From Apoda limacodes (lineage: Eukaryota > Arthropoda > Insecta > Lepidoptera > Limacodidae): 64,000 nt of DNA. Below, piece after piece: positions 44,531 to 54,977 of the stretch. Location: assembly GCA_946406115.1 (NCBI GenBank), contig OX291543.1, forward strand, positions 26,996,815 to 27,060,814, in the 5' to 3' direction. The stretch's first letter is position 1; each line of letters opens with the position of its first letter. Both the position numbers and the translations under genes were made by a program. The notes below the pieces were generated by a model. The model ran no database searches, was not told where the DNA came from, and saw only the letters and a program-made list of their open reading frames with translations.

Positions 44531-45525
44531 AAGCTATAAAATTCTTATAACCGAGACTAATAAGTGATAAAATAAATTAGGGATCAGGGAACGGCTTTGC
44601 CAGTTCTATACAGGGAGTGGACACGGGGGAGTTGTTAACTTACTTGTTAATAATTTAGATTTGTAATTTACAAAATAATCTTAGATAGTTTAATTATATA
44701 CGTTATGGTCTGTTAAGTATTTGTTTAATTAAAACCTATTTAGCTGCGGCAGTAATATCACCGCAACTGCGTCCATCGTCACTGCAATATCCGTCGATGG
44801 AGCGTTGGTGCTGTTGCAATTTTGTCAATTGATGTTATTTCACCTTTTTTCGTCTATCGCTTATAGAAACCGACCTTCGCTTTCTTGCTATGCTCCATGA
44901 TTTGTGGTGTTGTCATATTGTTTGTTAACACATACCTTGCTTATACGCAGTCTTAAGAGCACGTAGGTAAATGGTTTTAGGCAATGGATGTTGTTCTTGT
45001 AATATTTACAAGGTTACGTGGTTAAAGTTGCAGCATTTTTGGTTAATTTCTATGTAATAAAACGAAAAAAAAAATGGACCGGGCGGCAGCAGCTATATTA
45101 TAAGTAACTACCCTTTGTCTTGATATTAAATAGTTTTTGCAAAAAATAGACGCCATGTAGGATCCGCCATCTAAGACACAAATTCAGCAATTTCGAATTT
45201 TAGACTCATCAAAGTAACTACTCATTACAAAGTAAAGTTAATAATAATAAATAAATCTTTTCCTTATATAGATACCTACATAAGCTAAGTGAGTTGGGTG
45301 CCAAAAGACCGCCTTCTTGGGTAGTGTTTATTGTTTTAGTAGTGAAGTACCTACGTAACTTAGTAATGCGTAGTTGCGTACCCAAGAAAACATAGCACCC
45401 TTAAATCGAAGATTTTCAGTTTAGATATTTAATTTAAGAGTCTGTAAAGTTATTAAGACGTATGCAAAAGAAAGCTAACAAAATCGCGGTGGATGTCAGT
45501 TTCCACTGAAGCGTAGGCTCATATA
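44531..45525. other. Spacer with a short perfect inverted repeat
   Basis: TTCTTGGGTA and TACCCAAGAA face each other about 50 bp apart at about 45315-45390, with GGGTGC/GCACCC just outside. This may be a tiny foldback. No gene was seen. Confidence 0.4.
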
Positions 45526-46324
45526 CAGGGCCGTAGCTACCACCAGGGCAGTGCTGAGTGTAGGAACCCATCGAGCAAAGAAGGTATTTTAGGCTAGCAT
45601 TTCAACGTCCAGCATAGAGGGTTATGAAGTTTTTATGGTAAAAAAATGTTATCTGTTAACTTATCGGTAAATAAAGTTACAAAAGTGTAAATTGAGGCGC
45701 CAACACTAGGAATTTTATATAAGTATTTGTGTTCATACGTAATAAAACAATTCATTTAAATTATTTTTGAAATCTATTTTTATTTTTTAACTTTTTAATT
45801 TTTTAAGATTAACGTTACAATCGATATCCATATAAATATTATTAATGCAAAAGTAACTGTGTCTGTTACCTCTTCACGCTTAAATCGCTGTATCGATTAA
45901 GATAAAATTAAGTAGTTTTATTTCTATTATTGAGGAATTGCTTATGAAATCCTACACCGATAACTGAATTTAGGGCGACTGGAAAGGCGGAAAAAAGCTA
46001 GTTTGATATAAGTGATTGTGATTATATTATTGTTATATGTATTTACCCTACAGTTCCAATTGTAACTCCACGTTGAACTTTATGTCAAAATTAAGGATAT
46101 GTTCGTTTCAATTTGTGATCACAAACCATGTTATATGATAAAATTAGATTATGGAGATAACCGAACGTAATCAAAGATAAAGATTACGTCGGGAATCACT
46201 AGATTTCTTAAGAAGGCTTACAAAACGAAAGTTTTAAAAGGATGAAGAAGGTGCAGGGGACCATCAATGAAATGCTGCCCCGGGGCCCATTAAGACTTTT
46301 GGAAAATCATGGAAAACGGCCCTG
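45526..46324. mobile_element. hAT-like non-autonomous element, CAGGGCCGT ends, with nested RTE-type repeat
   Basis: The left end CAGGGCCGT (45526) and right end ACGGCCCTG (46316-46324) are perfect 9-bp inverted repeats of the CAGGG type usual for hAT elements. The sequence next to both ends (CCACCAGGGCA and TGCCCCGGGGCCC) is also partly inverted. An RTE-type tail on the minus strand occupies about 45830-46005. An 8-bp target duplication could not be confirmed. Confidence 0.55.
45830..46005 (-). mobile_element. RTE-type 3' tail repeat nested in the hAT-like element
   Basis: ATATAAATATTATTAATGCAAAAGTAACTG, CTCTTCACGCTTAAATCG, TATTGAGGAATTGC and AACTGAATTTAGGGCG are in the minus-strand order of the family. 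Confidence 0.7.
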
Positions 46325-47157
46325 TTTGGAAAGCTGGATGCTGATCTGCTTAACAGATACAACTCCGTAGGAGCTCGTTTGCTATTATACCTAGCGTAGC
46401 GTAAAAATCCTAGGTCTGTGATTATACCATCCTACTCCCGTATAATACAATTCATAAGAATAGTCAGCTTCAGTCATTGTCTACAAAGGTATTCTACACA
46501 CGTCCGACACACGATCAATGGAACAATTGATGTGCTTGAACTTAGTCGATCATTTTGTGGTCTGCTTAATTCTACTCACGTAATAATTGTATAGATACCT
46601 GTAAAGAATGATGCACACTATTACAATCTACCTATTTGTCATGTCATTGCCAATAAGAAAAGGTGGAACTAAAGACTTTACTATAACCTTACTAACTATA
46701 GTTTTTAATCTTTTTTTTTAAAATAAATTTTAGAGAAATGTTAAGGTTTACAATTTTTCTTTTACATATTAATAGGTAGAGAATATATATATAAAAAAGT
46801 TACAACTTGTCTGTGATAAAATGTAGACATTTCTCAAAAGATATTCGTAAGTGCAAAAAAATTGATGTTGTGAAATGAATTATAAGAACATATAGTGTGT
46901 TATCAAAAAGAACGAAAATAGATAAATTTTAGGAAATTAATTTAAAAATAAAATTTGATAATGTTATTTTCAGTATTTGAAACGTTTTTAGCGTGTCTTT
47001 TGTTTTAATAAGATAAGGTAAAGTAATAATTATAGACAATAATTTAATAATAATAGTAATAAACATCAAATTCCTAGCGTCAAAACCCTTTAATAAAGTC
47101 TGTAATCTATACCTAACATGTTGCCTGCACACCTCCTGATTTTTGTCTTCCCTCACT
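46325..47157. other. AT-rich spacer
   Basis: No gene was recognised. Confidence 0.4.
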
Positions 47158-47452
47158 GGCTCTCATAACACCGGATTACCTAGTATTAGAGCCAGAGATA
47201 TCTTAGCTCGCCTGCTTTTTATTTTTCTCCTAATGTAGTTTATGACCCTGGTATGTATTCAATATCTAACATATCTCTTTACACCCCTTAACATTGTTCG
47301 TTTGTTTTCTGGCTCTCATAATACATGAATACCTAGTATGAGAGCCACAAGTGTCTTAGTTTATCTGCGTTTCAATGCATGTTTATTTAGCTAAGTTGTA
47401 TTAATGTAACTTGCCTATTCTGAATAAATAAATAAAATAAAATAAAGCAAAC
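47158..47452 (+). repeat. Duplicated hairpin unit and A-rich tail (LINE 3' UTR-like)
   Basis: TGGCTCTCATAA..ACCTAGTAT..AGAGCCA occurs at about 47158-47197 and again at 47311-47350, each followed by a TATCTTAG/TGTCTTAG..CTGC(G/T) phrase. In each unit TGGCTCTCAT or TGGCTCT pairs with the complementary end to form a stem. The segment finishes with TATTCTGAATAAATAAATAA, which looks like a LINE polyadenylation end. Confidence 0.55.
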
Positions 47453-47536
47453 TCCATAAAATTTGCATGGATGGATGAAGTGATAAGTAGATTATACAAA
47501 AAAAAAAGAAATTGTTCAAGAGTGAGTCAGGTTACA

Positions 47537-48426
47537 GGAGTTTACTTTACCCAAACGAATTAAGTTAGCAAGAATTTTATTAATTTTGTTACAGTCCTGA
47601 GTGCAATTTTTCCTTTCGGCCGCTTTAGAAACTAAGTTTCGAAACTGGTTTCCAAAGAAGAAAAATATTTCTTCTACCGAAACCTGGTTTCCGAATAAGA
47701 ACATTATTTCTTTTTTAGAAACCAGTTACCAATTAAAAGAAAAATATCCTGTTTAGATACTTTTTCCGAAACTCGAAAGTAATCAATAAAATACGAGAAA
47801 GATGTTTCGTTTTAATTCAAATAAACTCATACCTTTAAAAGTTAAATTTTTCGAATCAGTTTTAGTTAGAATAGATTTTAAGTTTATTAAGTTTCATTTA
47901 AGTTTTCTTTATATACATTATTTGAAAAAAAAAGTACTGCTATGAGTTTATTTGAATTAAAAACGGACCATCTTTCTCGTATTATATTGAGGAAAACGTT
48001 TCGAACCAGGATATTTTTGTTTTAATTGGTAACTGGTTTCGAAAAAAGAAGTAATAATTCTTATTTGGAAACCGGGTTTCGGTAGAAGAAATAATTCTTC
48101 TCTTTTGGAAACCTTGGTTTCGAAAGCGGCCGATCTCCAATTTTTGACGTGAAAATTATATGTAATAGTTGAAACCTTAATTAAGTGGATTTGCTAATAT
48201 TAAAATATTTTGGGTATTAAAATATTAAGAATAAAAAAATCTGACACTCTATTTGAAAAGAATCTAGAAAACTAAGAGTGATATTCTCTTGATTTTTATT
48301 TTATAAAATATATTAATATGACTAAGGTATAGTACGTGGAACTGTGTCTCTTCGTAGCTTCAGTAGTGTAAAATGTCTTTGTAAACTGGTTGAAACAGCA
48401 CCCCTTTTCTAGGGTATGCCATAGCC
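47537..48426 (+). mobile_element. TTAA-flanked MITE family, copy C, carrying a foldback insertion
   Basis: The left part ACCCAAACGAATTAAGTTAGCAAG and right part CAGCACCCCTTTTCTAGGGTATGCCATAGCC align with both ends of copy B (30254-30636). The TTAA at the ends has mutated. Without the 526-bp insertion at 47612-48137 and one TSD copy, the copy is about 356 bp, close to the 383 bp of copy B. Confidence 0.8.
47612..48137. mobile_element. 526-bp foldback element, arms of ~200 bp, 8-bp target duplication
   Basis: CAATTTTT flanks the element at 47604-47611 and 48138-48145. The left arm (47612 to about 47833) begins CCTTTCGGCCGCTTT. The right arm (about 47941-48137) ends AAAGCGGCCGATCTC. The arms are complementary over ~200 bp with ~85% match by eye, leaving a ~107-bp middle. 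Each arm repeats GAAACC(T)GGTTTCC-like palindromes four times. Copies A and B show the host site without it. No coding sequence is present. An 8-bp duplication suggests hAT-type mobilisation. Confidence 0.85.
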
Positions 48427-48530
48427 TTTATAATAAATTACCTAAGTTGGTTAAAGTAGAATTAAAAACTCAATCTTTTAAACCAGTGGAATGTTTTTTG
48501 TATAGATGGTTTGACGTTTTCTTTGTCACA
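48427..48530 (+). pseudogene. Possible LINE C-terminal fragment
   Basis: Directly after the MITE the plus strand encodes LYNKLPKLVK and then SFKPVECFL, resembling the LYN.LP..(I/V)K....FK C-terminus of CR1/Jockey-type LINEs. The match is short and the upstream part is absent. Confidence 0.3.
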
Positions 48531-49271
48531 CAGCGCCCATCAATATTTCTTTGTTAACCTTCCCAAACAAATTTTCAATACGTATTTATTTAGCCTTCAG
48601 CAAGGCTAAGGGTATTGAACTCTATATGGGTAGGAGGTACCTTTTTATTTAAATTATTGATAGCACTTTAAATTATTAATATAACTTTTTTTATTTATTA
48701 TTCATTTGAACAATGCTTTTTATTTATTTAATTTGTTTTAGACAAAATGACAATTATCATATTCGAAGACGTCTGCGGCATGATTTAAGAAACGATATCT
48801 GCTTTTATAAATTTAATAACGTTCTCCTGGCTAATGGCATAAGCATCATATGCTTACATATATTCTGATAGCTGTAGTTCATATTTTCATTGGTTCGGTT
48901 GTGATGAAATTTCATAAGCATTTAGGTGTTTTATGTAAACAATTACATCTACAATGTGAAGTGAAATAACAGAGAGTAGTACAGTTATTAGCATAAGACG
49001 TGTTTTCCTTAAAAACCGACATCGAGGGTTCCGTAACAACACAGAATGCGCGAACCCAAATCTCACTACACCTATAATATTACCTATATATAAAACTGCG
49101 GAACCCTAATAGGATCACTCGTGTGTCTGTTTGTCCGTTTGTCACAGCCAACTGGCTCCGAATCTCCTAGACCGATTATCTAAGTTGAAATTTCGCACAC
49201 ATATGAATTTCTGTGACTCAAATACGGAAATGTATGGTTTTATAATTTTTTAGGAAATTCGACACAATAAC
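48531..49271. other. AT-rich DNA with a GTCY-type fragment
   Basis: Bases 49025-49260 hold a decayed relative of the GTCY MITEs (GAGGGTTCCGTAACAACACA, GGAACCCTAATAGGATCACT, GTCTGTTTGTCCGTTTGTC). The rest is unrecognised. Confidence 0.45.
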
Positions 49272-49590
49272 ACATATTCTGTAAACGTTTTAGGATTATA
49301 ATAATAATAATACACTATAATAATAACATACACACTAGCATAAATAATGAATATGTATAAGCAGTTTGACAGATTTACACCAAAACCCCACCTCCAGGCA
49401 AGGGTCTAAAATTTTATTTTTCTGGGGCAAAAGTGAAATAACAAGAATATCGTAAACAAACTCTTGACAGTTTGTTACAGATGATACTAAAATTTTGATA
49501 CTTTTGTTATCAATGCTAAACGGACGCATGACAGTTGACAAAATTAACAAAATCAATGATTTTTCATCCCAAAACGAACAGATCATTAGT
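49272..49590 (+). mobile_element. Harbinger-like MITE, decayed copy
   Basis: It shares CAGTTTGACAGATT, CCCCACCTCCAG, GATGATACTAAAATTTTGAT and the end CATCCCAAAACGAAC with the intact element at 59382-59820, in the same order. The left end is strongly diverged (ACGTTTTAGGATTA). Confidence 0.7.
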
Positions 49591-50419
49591 CGATACTGAC
49601 AGTTTAAACCACAGACCTACGTAGGGTTTTTACGCTACGTTTAAACCGTCTTGCTCTCATCAGTCAGATTTATTTCTCTGAAATTTTAGTCGCCAGTTAT
49701 ATATATATGCACAGAATGCAGTTTTGTTTAATAACGTAACGGTTTAAGAGGCAGCACTACGTGGAAATAAAAACAAGTAACCTACTTTAATATCGGTCGG
49801 TAACTACTAAAGTTAACGCATTAATTTCAAGATCATCAGATGAATTTAGTATTTCGTTCTCAGATCAGCCGAATGTATAATTACATGCTCAAGCTAGTAT
49901 AGTACGTCTACGACCTTTGAGGGCTGCACTGCTCGGATCTTTGTACAAATATTTGAAGTCTGGCAGGCACGAGAGTCTATTATGATCACCAAGGTACAAA
50001 ACGCTACGAAAATCGTGAAACACAACATGCATTAAAGTTTAAACATCCATGCAAAGCAAAGAGCTTAGCTAGTCAGTTTTTTACATCTTAAGTATATTAG
50101 CCACACAAAGAATTTTCTTCTCTATATTAATATTGTAAAAATCAAAATTGATTGTAGGCGTTTAGTTGTTAAATTTGATGTTCTTGACTTCAAAAGTTCT
50201 CTATACGGCCGCCTTTAGAGGCTTGCTTAGACATTATCCGTGGTAAGTATTTGTGCAAATGATCAAGTGCTCAAATACCCGTGCCACCCTTACTATGATT
50301 TCACACTATTTTTGTATTTGACACTGTTGCGTAGAATGCAAATTGGTACAAAAATAATGCACATGCACTTATGGATCGATTCTATCCCTCATATTTGCGT
50401 TATTTACATTTGTGTTATT
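49591..50419. other. AT-rich spacer
   Basis: No gene was recognised. Confidence 0.4.
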
Positions 50420-50700
50420 ATATTTTTTTTGGACATTAGACTCAGCGTCGTCTGGTCCCAAACCATATGGCCTAAACTGAGCGAAACTGTGCTATGGAAG
50501 TATGGATACCAGATAACGGATACAAATACATATAGGTATCGATATTTTTTTTTGTAAATGTTTACATATTACACATAGAAAACACTCAGTCTCATGACAA
50601 ACACAAATATAAACATGTTGTGCGGGAATCGAACCACGCTCCTCAATTGAGCAGTTGGATCATTACACTCTTCACCCACTTCGCCACAGAGCCAACAATA
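50420..50700 (-). mobile_element. tRNA-derived SINE
   Basis: On the minus strand the head GGCTCTGTGGCGAAGTGGG and B-box GGTTCGATTCCCG are at tRNA spacing. The body TTTGTCATGAGACTGAGTG and CCAGACGACGCTGAG match the other SINE copies. Confidence 0.85.
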
Positions 50701-51772
50701 TATTATATCGTATCTATGATATGTGTTTATATCGTGTCATACTCTATGGTAACTGTAAGTATCAGAAGGCATGGCTGCATTTGTGCAATGCAGCGCGTTC
50801 ATCGACCGCGCGGTTGCAACACGCGCCGCCAATGTATCGGTGGGCACCTGGGTACCAAAAGCTGCTACTTACAAATATGGACGTCACGCCGCTTGTCAAT
50901 CGGTTTTAAATCAATGAGTCAGATCGCCCATCCCACTACAAGTTTCTGAAAAAATTCACCATAATAAAACTTTATAAATACTTTCAAACTATTTTTTTAT
51001 ATCAAAATCGGTTCACAAGTTTTTTAAATATTATAGCAGCAATAACTCCAATAAAATTTATAGAACCCTAACTTGTTCATAAAAAAATGCCTTAGCTTAA
51101 TGCATGTACGACCCGCACTTGGTCGGTTTTGAAGTTATATTAAGAATTATTTATGTAAATAAATTGTAGAGTTTTCGGTTCGAAATCAAAAAGACGTGCT
51201 TCAGATAAGTTCGGAACCCTCGGTGCGGAAGTCGGACTTTGGATTCGGATTGACCGGTTTTTTATTCTTATTATTTTTAAGAAGCTTTAACACTCTTAAC
51301 AGGGTGGGGAAATAAAGACGGTCATTGGAGGTATAGAACCTTAAACTTTAGGACTGACTAAAGTAACTAGCTTTGACAGTCGTATATTATTTTTAAATGA
51401 ATTCAAAGAAACTAGCTTGTCAATTTGATCCGTATGTATGTAATATAGTTAGGATTGCACAATATTAATATCTTAGTCTATGTGGGCTTCTAAACAGATG
51501 TATCAAATATCAAATCTGTAAGTACTTATGTATGTTTATAAATATGTTTGTATGTATGTATGTACCTATATAAGTATTATGTATGTATGTTGGTCCACGT
51601 AAATACTTTTCAGAAACTCGTGGTCGGAGAATTTAATAATTCTTTTTGTTGAATTCTTTACCGTTCAATTTAGGGCACAGTACAACTTTTGTGTCACCCG
51701 ATTTGATTTTATACATATATCCAAAACGTTTGGTCTTAGCCGCTCTGTGTGTGACCATTTAGGTTCTGCGGT
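50701..51772. other. Spacer with GC-richer patch
   Basis: About 50760-50930 is comparatively GC-rich (CATCGACCGCGCGGTTGCAAC) without a known motif. ACCCGCACTTGGTCGG at about 51110 and TTGACCGGTTTTTT at about 51241 are ends of decayed GTCY-superfamily elements. A (TATG)n microsatellite lies at about 51540-51590. Confidence 0.4.
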
Positions 51773-52510
51773 GTGAGGATGACTTCCCTAACGATGGCAA
51801 GCGGTTCGATGGTAGAAAGTAGCCGTGGGCATAATTTACAGAACCCTTTCCATTATGAGTGCGGTCCCGGTACGATAAACAACGACCATATTCGATCACA
51901 GATGACCAAATGACGTCACAACCACGGTTCATAAACTTCAATCTAAAATAATCCAACTTAAACCAGCTCATCACAAACAACCACAGGTCATAGCAAGGTA
52001 TTTGGTTTTTTTCGTAATTTGTACTACAGCTATCAATGTCAAATTTTGACTACTGCTCCACTTGATTTAATACGGTAAAAATCAACTTGTCTTGTGCTCG
52101 TGGTAACGGACCGCTACCTATAAAAGCGGTAAAACAAACATACGGAAGCAAACTGTCACCTCGGACCTAAGCGTTCGATACGGCTTGTGAGTTTGGATCG
52201 TTGACGTCATCGTTGACTGCTCGACGTTGAACCGAGTCAAAGGTGCTAAGCTGGTATGCGGGTGCACCCGCTCAAAGATGACAGCAGTATTCCAATGTTT
52301 TTAAAGCAGCAACCTTTGCCCCGAGGTGTAGTATTGCTTTGCTCTGTTAAAATACCATTTCAAGTTTTTTAGACGCCAGCTATCAGTCCATGCTATAGAG
52401 CAACTACCATCAATAATTGCTTGTATGCGTCTGCATGCCGGATAGAAAGCTAACCACCCATTTGCAAAAAACCCTCTGGGAACTTTGATAGAAGAACCCG
52501 GTACCAAACC
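51773..52510 (-). mobile_element. Rearranged LINE fragment with a ~250-bp insertion
   Basis: On the minus strand the order is: the FLLSKLP.GF.CKWV..FLSG coding part (about 52380-52510), a ~410-bp deletion that removes domains B to E including YADD, then the LNRAKQYYTSGQRLL part and GYQL region to about 52122. After ~250 bp of unrelated sequence (51871-52122) the MPTATFYHR part follows (51773-51870). Many frameshifts occur. ACCGC on both sides of the unrelated stretch could be a short target duplication. This is the oldest-looking copy in the window. Confidence 0.75.
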
Positions 52511-53069
52511 GGATCAAACGGCAATGGCTTAGCTAGATGCAAATGCCAAAACCTCCATGTTCATGCGTGTACGATGCATATATCCATCTCACTCCACCGA
52601 CTTATAATGCCACGCATGATTCCAATTAGCTGACCCAGATGAAAAGTTTTGCGTGACCAGCCGAGACAGCGGTCAGAGGAGCCCAGAAGCGCATCCACTA
52701 AGATGGTATATCCGTCCGGACGTGTGGTTTTGAGATGGTTCTTTAAGGAGCTCGTACGGTTGCACGATGGTACGGTAAGTCTACCTAAGACACTAGCTCT
52801 GGTGAGGGATATTGCTCAAAAGAGTTCCAGTTGTCAAGTTCAGGTGCCTAAAAAGTCGAGTAAAAACGCATAGATATACAAATAGAAACGTTATCGCTCG
52901 GTACGAACAGACAAACATACCTTTATACACCGGCACGACTCACAAAACTGTACTGGAGCACAGATTATATAATACTATTTGGAGTATGTAAAAGGGGTAT
53001 TGTAGTTGTGATCAAAAAATTTATGTGTATAAGTTACTAGCTGACCCCACGAACGTTGTTTCTTTTTTT
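52511..53069. other. Spacer without recognised gene
   Basis: Moderate G+C but no family resemblance in any frame. Confidence 0.35.
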
Positions 53070-53500
53070 TTTAATAAAACTGGCGCGCCACCTATTGTAA
53101 AAGGGTTGTGTTAATTCAAAAACCTTTCGCGACGTTTGCACAAAATACCAAAATTTTATTTCAATCGGTTTACCCTTATTGCGCGATTCCGACTCGCACT
53201 TGACCCTTTTTTTATTTCATAAAAACCTTGCCCTAACAATAACAGACACAACAAAATTATACAATTTGGTGCAGTCGTTCAGAGGTTCTGGCGTGACCAA
53301 AGTAAACACGGATTTATTTTTACGGTTGCGTACCCAAAGGGTAAAAAAAGGGACCCTATTATTAAGACTCCGCTGTCCGTCCGTCCGTCCGTCTGTCACC
53401 AGGCTACATCTCATGAAACGTGATAGACAGTTGAAATTTTCACAGAAGATGTATTTTTGTTGCTGCTATAACAACAAATACTAGAAAACAGACTTAAATA
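53070..53500 (-). mobile_element. GTCY-superfamily MITE pieces
   Basis: Bases 53070-53215 carry GGCGCGCCACCTATTG and ATTCCGACTCGCACTTGACC. Bases 53325-53500 carry CGTACCCAAAGGGTAAAAAA, a GTCCGTCCGTCCGTCTGTC run (53377-53398) and ACAGTTGAAATTTTCACAGA. Both match the minus-strand form of the element at 353. Confidence 0.75.
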
Positions 53501-53699
53501 AAACACAAAATCAATAAAATTATTGTTTATTTATTTTTTGTTTGTATTGTTTTACCTATAAATATTGTAAACAGTTTAATAATGAAGTAAAATGTAAAGT
53601 ATAACTATTATTTTTTCGTAGTTATACTTGCAGTGGTAAAATAAGGGTGCACAACTCGAAAACAAATTTCATCTCGCACCATTGAATCACTTGCTGTAT

Positions 53700-53840
53700 T
53701 AGGATTCAACTTAGGTCCTCGCATGAAATTCGCCTTATGAGGGTCACGATTAAATGACAAAAAACGAATCCTTATAGCATCGTCATGTCCGTCCGCCCGT
53801 CCGTATGTCACAGCCTTATAATTTTGCCGTCTTAGCATCG
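53700..53840 (-). mobile_element. GTCY-element fragment
   Basis: AATCCTTATAGCATCGTCAT followed by GTCCGTCCGCCCGTCCGTATG and CACAGCC matches the internal part of the element at 12658. Confidence 0.55.
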
Positions 53841-53932
53841 ATTTTTACAAAATATAACGGAAAGGTATATTTTGTGAACCGACATACAGATTTGTTAAAT
53901 ATGAAAATGAAGAAATATTTTTCTTCACTTCT

Positions 53933-54243
53933 TTAGTGGCGTTGTGCACTTTTTTTGGTATGGGTAAAAAATGATAAACTCGCGTCAGGTCACGTGTCCT
54001 AATCGTGAAAATTCGTAAGACGGAAACCGTTTAGTATTCGCGATTTTGAGTAGTACAGGGAGGTTGGATATGGAATTTTAATTCTATGAGAGATGTCAAA
54101 TATACTACGTCAAAAAAGTAAATAAACAAACATTATTATTTCTTGACAATGTCAAAGACATGTCTTGTGACATATTTGAGTGTTAAGCGCAAATCGTGTG
54201 TAAAGGTTTTCACTTCTGCCGGCACTCCCGGAGTGCAACTCGT
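53933..54243 (-). repeat. Dispersed ~350-bp repeat, inverted copy
   Basis: This is the reverse complement of 38498-38862, sharing CTCGCGTCAGGTCACGTGTC, CAAAGACATGTCTTGTGACA and the GGCACTCCCGGAGTGCAACT end. Similarity is high over the whole length. Confidence 0.85.
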
Positions 54244-54977
54244 TTTTTTTTAGGTTATCTCTCCATACATTGAACTGCGGTATGATTCGCGCACCCCACC
54301 GTGTTTCAAAATGCGATTGAGATTCCTAAAAAACTTCTTTTCTAATATGTACCTATATTTTTTTAAAATTGGCATTAAACGTTGAATCATTTGTCTACCA
54401 CCTAACTTTAACTGCGTGTTATAAATATCTGAAAAAAATTACGATTATAAAGCTTTTTAACGAAAATTGGTTTATAAGTTTTAAGGTAATCGCAATAATT
54501 CTCATTCTACGGAACCCAATTAAATGCGTGTACAACACGCACTTGGCCTGGTTTCTACACTTGTGAAATCTATAATTGTATTGTCACGACGAGCAGATTG
54601 TAACATTTCAAAAACATGTACTACATTACCGTTGAATATACTCCGTTCCTTTGTTTTCTTTTACCAGAAGTTTTTGAAGACTGTATTGAGGATTGTCGAA
54701 ATGTTTTCGTAAGGTACTAGCAAAACCCGACAATACCTTACCTAGTTGGAAGAAGCGGGGTGGTGTTTTACTTTGCCACCACCACACGACATGGTTTAAA
54801 CGAAGCCACAGGAACAAACTATTCTAGGTATGAAAAGTATAGAATACTCCTTAGTGTTGGACCATAGAAAAACTATGGCTATTGTATGTCACTGATATAC
54901 ATACCTACAATGTAGATGCTGACTTGGCTTGTTGCCTTCTTGCTTCATATCAATTTTACATTACATGGCTGGTGCAA
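54244..54977. other. Spacer with decayed MITE end and hairpin
   Basis: CTACGGAACCCAATTAAATG and ACACGCACTTGGCCTGGTTT at about 54510-54557 are ends of a GTCY-superfamily element. GTAAGGTA and TACCTTAC form a perfect stem at about 54710-54742. Confidence 0.4.

Noticed and set aside
48395..48430. Reading TPLFRVCHS before LYNKLP as one LINE C-terminus
   Set aside because: The first part is the right end of MITE copy C (it aligns with 30254-30290 inverted). Only the part after 48426 could be LINE.
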